Below are positions 21,705 to 28,392 of a stretch of 28,392 bases of DNA, one piece after another. Position numbers and translations under genes: made by a program. The first letter of the stretch is position 1, and the number at the start of each line of letters is the position of its first letter. Source of the stretch: Catenibacterium sp. co_0103. GTDB lineage: Bacteria; Bacillota_I; Bacilli_A; Erysipelotrichales; Coprobacillaceae. Where the stretch lies: NCBI RefSeq assembly GCF_004168205.1, contig NZ_RCYB01000027.1, positions 1 to 28,392 of the forward strand, in the 5' to 3' direction. The notes below the pieces were generated by a model. It ran no database searches and was not told the origin of the DNA. It worked only from the letters and a program-made list of their open reading frames with translations.

Positions 21705-21810
21705 AGATATATTCTAGTTACCAGATCACTCTTTAACCGCTGTTTCACTATCAGATAATTTATACCAATATATTTTAAAATAAATAAAGAAAATTTCATA
21801 GTATGAAAAT

Positions 21811-21841
21811 ATCACTTTACAAATAGGAATGACAAGTATAA
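21811..21841 (+). promoter_or_regulatory. Putative nagB promoter
   Basis: TTTACA and TATAAT are present about 15 bases apart, with the TATAAT about 30 bases upstream of the nagB ATG. The spacing is short, so this is tentative. No clear operator is seen. Confidence 0.42.
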
Positions 21842-21870
21842 TATATAAGTGTAAACAGGAGGATAATAAT

Positions 21871-22602
21871 ATGAAAGTTATTGTTACTAAAGATTATGAA
21901 GAAGCAAGTCAGAAAGCAGCAGAAATCATGCTTGACGTTATCAAAAATAAACCAAACGCAAACCTTGGCCTAGCTACTGGTTCTACACCAATCCGTCTTT
22001 ATGAATTAATGAGAGAAGATCATAAAGCTAACGGAACAAGCTACAAAGATATCAAATCATTCAACCTTGATGAATATTATGGTTTAGCACAGGATCATCC
22101 ACAGAGTTATTACTATTTCATGTGCCATCAGTTATTCAATGAATTAGATATCGATAAGAATAATATCAATGTTCCTAAGGGTAAGGGATCTATCGAAGAA
22201 GTTTGTGATGAATACAATGCATTATTAGCTAAAAATCCAAGAGATATCCAGTTATTAGGAATAGGTTCTAATGGACATGTTGGTTTCAATGAACCAGGTA
22301 CATCATTTGATTCAGTGACTCACTACATTGCATTAAAGCAAAGCACAATTGAAGACAACGCTAAGTTATTCTTCAATGGTGATTTAAGTGCTGTTCCTAC
22401 TCATGCAATCACTATGGGTATTTCTAATATCATGGAAGCTAAGAAGGTATTATTAATCGCAACTGGTGAAAGAAAAGCTAAAGCAGTTAAAGGCTTAGTT
22501 GAAGGACCAGTAACAGAAGATTTACCAGCTTCTATTCTTCAGAAACATGAAGATGCAATCATCATCGTTGATGAAGCAGCTGCATCATTATTATCTAAAT
22601 AA
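21871..22602 (+). CDS. nagB: Glucosamine-6-phosphate deaminase
   Basis: A 243-aa cytosolic enzyme that converts glucosamine 6-phosphate to fructose 6-phosphate and ammonia, linking amino-sugar use to glycolysis. Visible motifs are the phosphate loop ATGSTP (35-40), the catalytic acid in FNLDEYYG (D67/E68) and GSNGHVGFNEPGTS (H136, E141). Length fits the short Firmicutes NagB. The ATG at 21,871 is set by CAGGAGG 9 bases upstream; an in-frame ATG at 21,829 has no such site. It is the first host gene after the ICE end and has its own terminator. Confidence 0.95.
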   Translation: MKVIVTKDYEEASQKAAEIMLDVIKNKPNANLGLATGSTPIRLYELMREDHKANGTSYKDIKSFNLDEYYGLAQDHPQSYYYFMCHQLFNELDIDKNNINVPKGKGSIEEVCDEYNALLAKNPRDIQLLGIGSNGHVGFNEPGTSFDSVTHYIALKQSTIEDNAKLFFNGDLSAVPTHAITMGISNIMEAKKVLLIATGERKAKAVKGLVEGPVTEDLPASILQKHEDAIIIVDEAAASLLSK

Positions 22603-22610
22603 TCTCTATA

Positions 22611-22631
22611 GGCGCTTAAGCGCCTTTTTTT
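22611..22631 (+). terminator. Rho-independent terminator of nagB
   Basis: GGCGC-TTAA-GCGCC stem followed directly by seven T. It lies 8 bases past the nagB stop. Confidence 0.9.
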
Positions 22632-22632
22632 G

Positions 22633-22641
22633 TGCTATAAT
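22633..22641 (+). promoter_or_regulatory. Extended -10 promoter ahead of dgt
   Basis: TGCTATAAT gives a perfect extended -10 element. No -35 is possible apart from terminator sequence. Transcription would start near the ribosome binding site, leaving a very short leader. Confidence 0.45.
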
Positions 22642-22658
22642 TTTTTTGAGGTGATTTC

Positions 22659-23855
22659 ATGAAGGCAATGAATAAAGACAATCCTAAATACAATGACTGC
22701 GTAGAAAGAGAATCACAGTTATATGAAAGAAAAGGTGATTTTAGAACACCTTTTATGAGAGATTATAATCGTATTATATTTACTACCGCCTATAGACGTT
22801 TAAAACATAAGACACAGGTCTTTTTTGCGCCTGATAATGATCATATATGTACGCGTGCTGAACATGTGAATCTAGTAGAATCTATCAGTTACACAATTGC
22901 TTATCAATTAGGACTGAATACTGAACTTACACGTGCTATTAGTGCAGGACATGATTTAGGACATGCTCCTTTTGGTCATGGTGGAGAAAAGATTCTTTCT
23001 TCTTTGTCTATAAAACATGGATTAGAACCTTTCTGGCACGAAAAGAATAGCCTTCACTTAATAGATGATTTATGTTTACTAGAGGATGATCAACATATTG
23101 AACATAATCTTGATCTCACCTATGCAGTAAGAGATGGCATTATAGCCCATTGTGGTGAAGTGAATCAAAGAAGAATTAAACCTAGAAGTGAAAAGATAGA
23201 TTTAAAAGACTTTAAATCACCAGGACTTTATCAGCCTTATACTCTAGAAGGGTGTGTGGTGAAAATCAGTGATAAGATAGCTTATCTTGCAAGAGATATA
23301 GAGGATGCATGGAACTTACATATACTTAATGAAGAAGATATGAAAAGCTTAATAGAAGAAATTAATGCAGTTGTCCCAGAATTATTTAAAGCAATCAATA
23401 ATGGAACAGTGGTCAATTACTTTATTCAAGATGTGATTCATAATAGTACCGAAGACTATATTGGTTTGTCTAATGAAGCTTTTGAAATTATGAAGATATT
23501 TATGAAGTTTAATTATCAAAAGATTTATGAAATAAAGAAGGTTAAGATTCATACGCAATATGTACAATTGATTCTAGAGAGTCTCTTTTCTTTCTTATAT
23601 GAGTATGGACAACATGACAATTTTGTTTTAGACTTAAAAAAAGATGCAGAACGTTATCCACTCATTATTAATCATTATCTTAAATGGTTAACACGCTATA
23701 GTACTTTACTTCATGATGAACGTTATCAAAATTATATAGTCTATGACTTTGAGAATGATTCACTTGCTTTAGAAAAGAGTATTATTGATTATTTATCAGG
23801 GATGACAGATCATTTTATTATTGATGCATTTGATGAATTGCTTGCATATAGATAG
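22659..23855 (+). CDS. dGTPase-like HD-domain triphosphohydrolase
   Basis: A 398-aa HD-superfamily enzyme of the deoxyguanosinetriphosphate triphosphohydrolase family, which removes triphosphate from dNTPs. Metal ligands are seen in TRAEHVNLVES (H69), the HD pair in SAGHDLGHAPFGHGGE (H98, D99) and the later ISDKIAYLARDIEDA aspartate. N-terminal TAYRRLKHKTQVFF is the family's typical segment. Its length is between the short Firmicutes dGTPase-like proteins and E. coli Dgt, so the substrate may be dGTP or several dNTPs. GAGGTG precedes the ATG by 5 bases. Confidence 0.92.
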   Translation: MKAMNKDNPKYNDCVERESQLYERKGDFRTPFMRDYNRIIFTTAYRRLKHKTQVFFAPDNDHICTRAEHVNLVESISYTIAYQLGLNTELTRAISAGHDLGHAPFGHGGEKILSSLSIKHGLEPFWHEKNSLHLIDDLCLLEDDQHIEHNLDLTYAVRDGIIAHCGEVNQRRIKPRSEKIDLKDFKSPGLYQPYTLEGCVVKISDKIAYLARDIEDAWNLHILNEEDMKSLIEEINAVVPELFKAINNGTVVNYFIQDVIHNSTEDYIGLSNEAFEIMKIFMKFNYQKIYEIKKVKIHTQYVQLILESLFSFLYEYGQHDNFVLDLKKDAERYPLIINHYLKWLTRYSTLLHDERYQNYIVYDFENDSLALEKSIIDYLSGMTDHFIIDAFDELLAYR

Positions 23856-23867
23856 GGGGGAGTTTTT

Positions 23868-24806
23868 ATGCCAATTAATATTCCAGATGATTTACCAGCA
23901 TATAAAGTTTTAACGGCTGAAAACATCTTTGTGATGAACCAGACACGTGCGACTACACAGCGTATTAGACCTTTAAAAATTTTAATTGTAAATATCATGC
24001 CTTTAAAGATTACAACAGAAACACAATTATTAAGATTATTATCTAATACACCATTACAGCTTGAAGTAGAACTTATTCATATGTCTACACATGATTCTAA
24101 GAATGTTCCTAAGGAACATTTACTTACTTTCTATAAGACATTTAAAGATATTAAAGAGAATTCTTATGATGGTATGATTATTACAGGTGCTCCTGTAGAA
24201 CAGATGCCTTTTGAAGAAGTAGATTATTGGAATGAATTATGTGAAATACTTGAATGGGCCAAGACACATGTCTTTAGTTCTTTCTTTATCTGCTGGGCTT
24301 CACAGGCTGCTTTACATTATTATTATGGTATTGATAAGTACTTATTGAAGCATAAATTAACAGGTGTATATCGTCATCATACTAACCAAAGAAAGATGAG
24401 AAGAAAGATTTTAAGAGGTTTTGATTATCAGTTCTATGCACCACATTCACGTTATACAACTGTTTTAAAGGAAGATGTTGCAAGTAATTCTAACTTAGAT
24501 ATACTTGCTGAAAGTGATGATGCAGGAGTCTATTTGGTGGCTTCTAAGGATGGTTCTCAGTTCTTTGTGACAGGACATCCTGAATATGATCCAGACACAT
24601 TAGATAAAGAATATAAGCGTGACAAAGAGAAACCAGGTGTCATTGCAGAACTACCTAAAAATTATTATCTTGATGATGATCCATCTCAGGAAATACAAGT
24701 AAAATGGCGTTCACATGCCTATCTTTTATTCTCTAACTGGTTGAACTATTATGTTTACCAGGAAACACCATATGATCTAAGTGATCTTCATGAACGTAAG
24801 AAATAA
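23868..24806 (+). CDS. metAA: Homoserine O-acetyltransferase (MetA type)
   Basis: A 312-aa enzyme that acylates L-homoserine in the first committed step of methionine synthesis. The catalytic cysteine is in [15 protein letters not shown] (C142), with the His and Glu of GHPEY (H237, E239) as the other triad members. Residue 111, in [10 protein letters not shown], is Glu. In this family Glu111 marks acetyl-CoA and Gly111 succinyl-CoA users, so acetyl transfer is predicted. GGGGGAG precedes the ATG. It follows dgt by 12 bases, so the two are probably co-transcribed, and it is followed by a terminator. Confidence 0.95.
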   Translation: MPINIPDDLPAYKVLTAENIFVMNQTRATTQRIRPLKILIVNIMPLKITTETQLLRLLSNTPLQLEVELIHMSTHDSKNVPKEHLLTFYKTFKDIKENSYDGMIITGAPVEQMPFEEVDYWNELCEILEWAKTHVFSSFFICWASQAALHYYYGIDKYLLKHKLTGVYRHHTNQRKMRRKILRGFDYQFYAPHSRYTTVLKEDVASNSNLDILAESDDAGVYLVASKDGSQFFVTGHPEYDPDTLDKEYKRDKEKPGVIAELPKNYYLDDDPSQEIQVKWRSHAYLLFSNWLNYYVYQETPYDLSDLHERKK

Positions 24807-24830
24807 GCCATCTTCCTAGGTGGCTTTTTA
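24806..24830 (+). terminator. Terminator of the dgt-metA unit
   Basis: AGCCATC/GGTGGCT stem (one wobble pair) with a 6-base loop, followed by TTTTTA. It starts right at the metA stop codon. Confidence 0.78.
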
Positions 24831-24848
24831 TATTAGGAGGTGATTTTT

Positions 24849-25868
24849 GTGTTATTTATTCCACTCATTATATTATTGATCTTATATTTCATGTATTGCA
24901 TGCTTATGCGTTATGAATCACGCACCTTGTGGAGTGGTGTTGGGTTCTTTGGGCTTTCACTTATGACTATTATTACAGCTTTCTTCTATGCGTTCTTCTA
25001 TTCTGAAACATTAACTCATTATCCACTTATTATGGATATAGGGGTTCTATTAGCCGCTGTTGCAGTTCTGGTTATCCTATTTTTTCCACTTGCAACTATT
25101 ATTATGTTCTTTGTAGAAGGAATTAAAGTCATTAAACATGAAGGATTGAAATTCACTAACCTTCTATCTCTAGGATTTTCGATAGGATTATTTGTTTATC
25201 TATTTATAGGACCAATCTTTTTTAAGTCTTCTAATAAAATAATGACAGTTCTCTATGCAATCATATCATTTACGGTTCTCTATTTCTTATCCGTTCTTGC
25301 TAGCTATTGCCTTTCTGCTTTCCTAAATACGTTCCACTTATTTAAATCTAGAAAACTGGATTATATAATAGTATTAGGAGCAGGCATCAAAGGAGAACAG
25401 GTCACACCATTACTAGCGAGTAGAATTGATCAAGGAATAGAAATCCTAAAAAAGAATCCAAAAGCCTTGCTCATCATGTCTGGAGGACAAGGCAAGGGAG
25501 AAGATATTCCTGAAGGAGAAGCCATGGCACGATATGCCATCAATAAAGGTATTGATGAGAGTAAGATAATCATTGAAGACAAATCTACGAATACAAAAGA
25601 AAACCTCTTATTCTCATCAAAACTTATGACTAAAGAATCTCCACGAGTTGGACTTGTTACTACGTCCTATCATGTTTTTAGAGCCTTGATACTTGCAAAA
25701 GACTTAGGAATTAGATGTATTGGCTTTGGTTCAGTCACTAAATGGTATTTTACATTAAATGCTTTGATTAGAGAATTCATAGGTTACTTAAGCGTGACAT
25801 GGAAGAAGCATAGTATTGTGATTATTCTCTACAGTATATTTGTTGTTATTTTTTCGATTGTGAGGTAA
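24849..25868 (+). CDS. YdcF/SanA-like DUF218 membrane protein
   Basis: A 339-aa protein. About five membrane helices fill residues 1-165; the C-terminal half is a DUF218 (YdcF/ElyC/SanA) domain with YIIVLGAGIKGEQVTPLLASR, MSGGQGKGEDIPEGEAMA, IIIEDKSTNTKENLLFS and VTTSYHVFRA blocks. E. coli relatives affect envelope integrity and vancomycin tolerance; the biochemical activity of the family is not firmly known. The start is GTG at 24,849, 8 bases after AGGAGG; another in-frame GTG at 24,840 overlaps that site. A final helix pair is near the C-terminus. Confidence 0.85.
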   Translation: MLFIPLIILLILYFMYCMLMRYESRTLWSGVGFFGLSLMTIITAFFYAFFYSETLTHYPLIMDIGVLLAAVAVLVILFFPLATIIMFFVEGIKVIKHEGLKFTNLLSLGFSIGLFVYLFIGPIFFKSSNKIMTVLYAIISFTVLYFLSVLASYCLSAFLNTFHLFKSRKLDYIIVLGAGIKGEQVTPLLASRIDQGIEILKKNPKALLIMSGGQGKGEDIPEGEAMARYAINKGIDESKIIIEDKSTNTKENLLFSSKLMTKESPRVGLVTTSYHVFRALILAKDLGIRCIGFGSVTKWYFTLNALIREFIGYLSVTWKKHSIVIILYSIFVVIFSIVR

Positions 25869-25874
25869 ATGATT

Positions 25875-26360
25875 ATGGGTGCATTAAGTGTATTTTTTCT
25901 AATGGGCATATTGTCTACGCTATTTCTTATCTTTGTATCTTTATTTATAGGTATACTTTGTACTTATGTAGTAGGTTATCTTTTTGAAGGATTCCTTGTC
26001 TCTTCATTATTAGATACTAAAACCTATCGCGGCTGGATTCCTTTCTATAATAAATATTTACTAGGAAATATCACAGGAGATCATGTGCTTGGTATTATAT
26101 CTTCTATCTGTGCACTTCCTGTATTAATTATTGGATATGTCTTATTTGTGATGGACGAATTAAACTATCTTTTATTTGTTGTGTTTCTAGTCATATTAAT
26201 TATTGGTTTTATTGTCGATCATATTATTGCTTATCACTTCTTATCTAAAAGATGTAAATATGCATCATGGCTTATTGTAGTGAGTGTTCTCACATGTGGA
26301 TTCCTTCGTCCTATTATATTATTCATTACTAAAAATTATAATCATGTAAGCAAATCTTAA
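25875..26360 (+). CDS. Small four-helix membrane protein, unknown function
   Basis: A 161-aa protein with four hydrophobic segments (about 7-38, 69-90, 96-120, 132-150). A soluble loop LLDTKTYRGWIPFYNKYLLG lies after the first segment; its RGWIPFYN core is reminiscent of small Firmicutes membrane proteins with a 'W-IP-YN' motif, but I cannot name a family. ATG at 25,875 fits GAGG spacing; ATG at 25,869 is closer. It follows the YdcF-like gene by 6 bases and is likely translated with it. Confidence 0.76.
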   Translation: MGALSVFFLMGILSTLFLIFVSLFIGILCTYVVGYLFEGFLVSSLLDTKTYRGWIPFYNKYLLGNITGDHVLGIISSICALPVLIIGYVLFVMDELNYLLFVVFLVILIIGFIVDHIIAYHFLSKRCKYASWLIVVSVLTCGFLRPIILFITKNYNHVSKS

Positions 26361-26430
26361 TATTTTTGTAAGGAAATTGAGATGTTTCTTTTCAACATTT
26401 CACGATATAACTATTGTGAGGTGAAAAGAA

Positions 26431-27084
26431 ATGCGAGTATTCAAGAAATGTCTTTTAGTTCTAGGAATTCTATTACTCATATTATCAGGATATATTATAT
26501 TTCGTTCAGATACTTTTATAGAAGATGCTTCTACAAATCACGGCTGGAATCTTATGCTTGTGAATCATACAAGTAAAATACCAGATAACTATAAAGTGAT
26601 ACTTACAAAGCTAGATAATGGGAAAGAAGTAGATTCACGTATCGTTCCTGAACTATCACAAATGTTTAGAGATGCGAGAAAAGATGATATTTACATGCAG
26701 GTGAATGAAGGATATCGATCATCTTATTCACAGCAGAAGATCCTGGATAATCGTACAAACTATTATAAAAATAAAGGTTTATTTACGCTTCTTGCAAGAA
26801 GATATGCATTAAATTATGTATCAGCCCCAGGTACAAGTGAACATCAATTAGGACTTGCAGTGGATATAGTAGGGGATAACCGTTATACAACTAATCAGTC
26901 TGCTTATAGATGGTTAGAAAGAAATGCATATAAGTATGGTTTTGTGAAACGTTATCCTAAGAATAAAACATCTATAACACATATTAAGAATGAACCATGG
27001 CATTATCGTTATGTAGGTAAAAAAGCTGCTTTAAAGATGCATCAGAAGAATCTATGTTTAGAAGAGTATGTAGAGAGTCTGTAA
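26431..27084 (+). CDS. VanY-type D-alanyl-D-alanine carboxypeptidase
   Basis: A 217-aa exported zinc peptidase that trims the terminal D-Ala of peptidoglycan stems. One N-terminal membrane anchor (about 6-25) is followed by the M15B/VanY domain with EGYRSSYSQQ, the zinc motif SEHQLGLAVD (H138, D145) and the catalytic/zinc motif EPWHYRYVG (E188, H191). All ligands are present. GAGGTG precedes the ATG. Despite the VanY name this is a housekeeping-type wall enzyme in host DNA, with no van cluster near it. Confidence 0.92.
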   Translation: MRVFKKCLLVLGILLLILSGYIIFRSDTFIEDASTNHGWNLMLVNHTSKIPDNYKVILTKLDNGKEVDSRIVPELSQMFRDARKDDIYMQVNEGYRSSYSQQKILDNRTNYYKNKGLFTLLARRYALNYVSAPGTSEHQLGLAVDIVGDNRYTTNQSAYRWLERNAYKYGFVKRYPKNKTSITHIKNEPWHYRYVGKKAALKMHQKNLCLEEYVESL

Positions 27085-27097
27085 TAGACTCTCTTTT
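27073..27097 (+). terminator. Terminator overlapping the end of the VanY-type gene
   Basis: Perfect 8-bp stem GAGAGTCT/AGACTCTC with a 5-base loop and TTTT. The left arm lies in the last codons of the gene and the loop holds the stop. Confidence 0.88.
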
Positions 27098-27132
27098 GTT
27101 TATGGTATAAACTGATACCTGGAGGTATTTTT

Positions 27133-28170
27133 ATGGATTATAGCAAATTACTTGTTGAAGACATTCATTCTGTCACAATGGCGACTATTAATAATGAAGG
27201 AAAACCAATCACAAGAATCATAGATCTTATGTTGTATGATGAAGAAGGTATTTACTTCTTAACTGCAAGAGGTAAGAGTTTCTATAAGGAACTGATGGAC
27301 CAGGAGTATATTTCCTTAACAGGACTTAAAGGAAAAGTATCTTTTAGTTTAAGTGGTAAGGTTAAGAATATTGGGTCTCATAAACTTGATGAGATTTTCC
27401 TAAAGAATACTTATATGCAGTCTATCTATCCAGAAGATACAAGAAAGGCATTGGATGTCTTCTGTTTATATGAAGCATCTGGTGAATATTTTGATATCAG
27501 TGACCCAGCACATATTAAAAGAGCACCTATTACTATTAATAGTAAGGAACATGGTACTTATTATACCATTACTGACCGCTGTATTCATTGTGGCAAATGT
27601 GAGACTATATGTCCTCAACGTTGTATTCATAATGAAGTAATAGATGTTTCACAATGTCTTCATTGTGGGGCCTGTTTAGAGATATGCCCAGTACAGGCAA
27701 TCGAGTTTAAAGGTGTAAAGAAACGTCGTAAGGAAGATGTCTGTTTAATGAATATGTGTATGATTGAAGATGATAAAGGACATGTCTTAGTTCAGAATAA
27801 AATCAATGATTCTTATACTGGTATTACTTTTCCTGGTGGTCATGTAGAAAAAGAAGAAATATTCAAAGATGCCATGATTAGAGAAGTGAATGAAGAAACA
27901 GGTCTTACAATTAAGAATCCATATTTATGTGGTTTATATCATTGGTATAAGCATTCTATTCATAATATTATTCTAGTCTATAAGGCAAGTGAGTATGAAG
28001 GATTTCTTCATTCAAGTGATGAAGGAGATGTATATTGGATTGATAAAGAAGATTTTCTAAATCAGCCACTCGCAACAGGTATGGAGTATGTATGGGATAT
28101 TGTTCATAAGCAACATCAAGAATGTATTATGTCCAATATGGGAGAACATAAAAGAGGGGATTTATTCTAA
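27133..28170 (+). CDS. Fusion protein: flavin split barrel, 2x[4Fe-4S] ferredoxin, NUDIX hydrolase
   Basis: A 345-aa protein with three domains in one frame. Residues 1-125 form a pyridoxamine-phosphate-oxidase-like FMN-binding split barrel (VTMATINNEGKPITRIIDLM; YFLTARGKSFYKEL). Residues 145-192 hold two classic 4Fe-4S motifs, with cysteines at 150, 153, 156, 160 and 175, 178, 181, 185. Residues about 203-335 are a NUDIX domain with a complete box, G(5)E(7)REVNEETGL, at 236-258. Split barrel plus ferredoxin is known in anaerobes; the added NUDIX domain is unusual. Electron transfer to flavin and hydrolysis of a nucleoside-diphosphate compound are inferred. TGGAGG precedes the ATG. Confidence 0.88.
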   Translation: MDYSKLLVEDIHSVTMATINNEGKPITRIIDLMLYDEEGIYFLTARGKSFYKELMDQEYISLTGLKGKVSFSLSGKVKNIGSHKLDEIFLKNTYMQSIYPEDTRKALDVFCLYEASGEYFDISDPAHIKRAPITINSKEHGTYYTITDRCIHCGKCETICPQRCIHNEVIDVSQCLHCGACLEICPVQAIEFKGVKKRRKEDVCLMNMCMIEDDKGHVLVQNKINDSYTGITFPGGHVEKEEIFKDAMIREVNEETGLTIKNPYLCGLYHWYKHSIHNIILVYKASEYEGFLHSSDEGDVYWIDKEDFLNQPLATGMEYVWDIVHKQHQECIMSNMGEHKRGDLF

Positions 28171-28322
28171 ATAATAACTTTTTTGAATACCCACAAACCA
28201 CAGGTCAGTGAAAATTAAATTTCAGAAGCACCGATTAAACGGCGTTCATGAAGCTGAACCAGACACATGAATTTCCCATCTGTTCTATAATTAGATTAGA
28301 AATTAGATGGAGGTATAATCAT
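28171..28322 (+). promoter_or_regulatory. Possible structured leader ahead of the right-edge gene
   Basis: No gene is seen in these 152 bases. Several stems are possible: TGAAA/TTTCA, CCG/CGG within ACCGATTAAACGG, and TTCATG/CATGAA with a 15-base loop. The base composition is less AT-rich than the surrounding intergenic DNA. It does not match a riboswitch class that I can name. Confidence 0.35.
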
Positions 28323-28392
28323 ATGTCAAACAAAGTATTAAAGCCTAAGAAAGCTTCTCTTTATCAGTTCACTCAGAAATATTCCAACAATA
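28323..28392 (+). CDS. Gene running off the right edge (partial, N-terminus only)
   Basis: ATG at 28,323 with GGAGG 9 bases upstream opens a frame of 23 codons (MSNKVLKPKKASLYQFTQKY...). The N-terminus is basic and polar. The product cannot be identified from this piece. Confidence 0.6.
   Translation, partial: MSNKVLKPKKASLYQFTQKYSNN

Larger units (their letters stand above)
1..21705 (-). mobile_element. Tn916-family integrative conjugative element (partial, integrase end outside window)
   Basis: All genes in this span lie on the minus strand and follow the Tn916 order: two DUF961 proteins, FtsK-type Orf21, MobT relaxase Orf20, Orf19, ArdA, Orf17, VirB4-like Orf16, Orf15, NlpC/P60 Orf14 and Orf13. 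The right boundary is placed near 21,705, just past two tandem GTAGTAAAT repeats and a 9-bp inverted repeat, where the style switches to plus-strand AT-rich host genes. No integrase or excisionase is in the window; by family layout they should lie left of base 1. Cargo differs from Tn916: no tet(M), but an ABC exporter, a surface adhesin, VanZ-like and NTF2-like genes. The exact end is uncertain by about 10-20 bases. Confidence 0.88.
21498..21830. other. Gene-free ICE end and host junction
   Basis: No open frame with a ribosome binding site is seen here. From left to right it holds the ICE subterminal region, the two arm-type repeats, the terminal inverted repeat, the presumed element end near 21,705 and AT-rich host DNA leading to the nagB promoter. 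No convincing -35/-10 pair directed at the surface protein gene was found, in line with Tn916, where transfer genes are read from the other end after circularisation. Confidence 0.6.

Noticed and set aside
1..28392. CRISPR array, tRNA or rRNA genes
   Set aside because: No regular short repeat-spacer pattern was seen, and no tRNA-like or rRNA-like sequence was noticed on either strand. A tRNAscan or Infernal run would settle this.

Overview
The window holds two blocks of different origin. Bases 1 to about 21,705 are most of an integrative conjugative element (ICE) of the Tn916 family, with every gene on the minus strand. Bases 21,706 to 28,392 are host chromosome, with every gene on the plus strand. 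The chromosomal genes are AT-rich, have strong GGAGG-type ribosome binding sites and encode low-GC Firmicutes proteins (NagB, an HD-domain dGTPase, a MetA homoserine acetyltransferase, VanY, YdcF). A gut Erysipelotrichia-type host (Catenibacterium/Coprobacillus-like) is my best guess, but that is inference and not shown by a marker gene.

The ICE, read right to left in its own direction: an end with two integrase-arm-like repeats and a terminal inverted repeat (about 21,598-21,704); a leader with two hairpins; a large thioester/Cna_B/VaFE surface protein with an SPKTG anchor; two DUF961 (YdcP) proteins; a small unknown gene; a VanZ-like gene; the FtsK-type coupling ATPase (Orf21); an acidic unknown protein; a hairpin-rich oriT candidate; the MobT relaxase (Orf20); DUF3789 and Orf19 small membrane proteins; an NTF2/SnoaL-like gene; a 98-aa unknown; two ArdA antirestriction proteins; and the mating-channel genes orf17 (TcpE), orf16 (VirB4/TcpF), orf15 (VirB6/TcpH), orf14 (NlpC/P60 hydrolase) and orf13 (VirB8/TcpC). 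Where Tn916 has tet(M) there is instead a small operon (membrane protein, HTH regulator, membrane protein, Spo0A-C-like protein) and a bacitracin-type ABC exporter whose permease is truncated. The integrase end lies beyond base 1.

The most unusual pattern is in the accessory genes. Three unrelated cargo genes (57-aa unknown, VanZ-like, NTF2-like) sit between core transfer genes. Each has its own sigma-A-like promoter, with a similar TTGTRG -35 box set in similar flanking sequence, and each ends in nearly the same 33-bp terminator hairpin. Next to one of them the first 70 or so bases of orf21 are duplicated. This looks like a modular cargo-cassette arrangement inside the conjugation operon. 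It also puts transcription terminators in the path of the transfer genes.

The chromosomal part carries nagB, dgt, metA (with the Glu111 typical of acetyl-CoA use), a YdcF/SanA-like membrane protein, a small membrane protein, a VanY-type carboxypeptidase and an unusual three-part fusion (flavin-binding split barrel, 2x[4Fe-4S] ferredoxin, NUDIX). A possibly structured leader precedes a gene that runs off the right edge.
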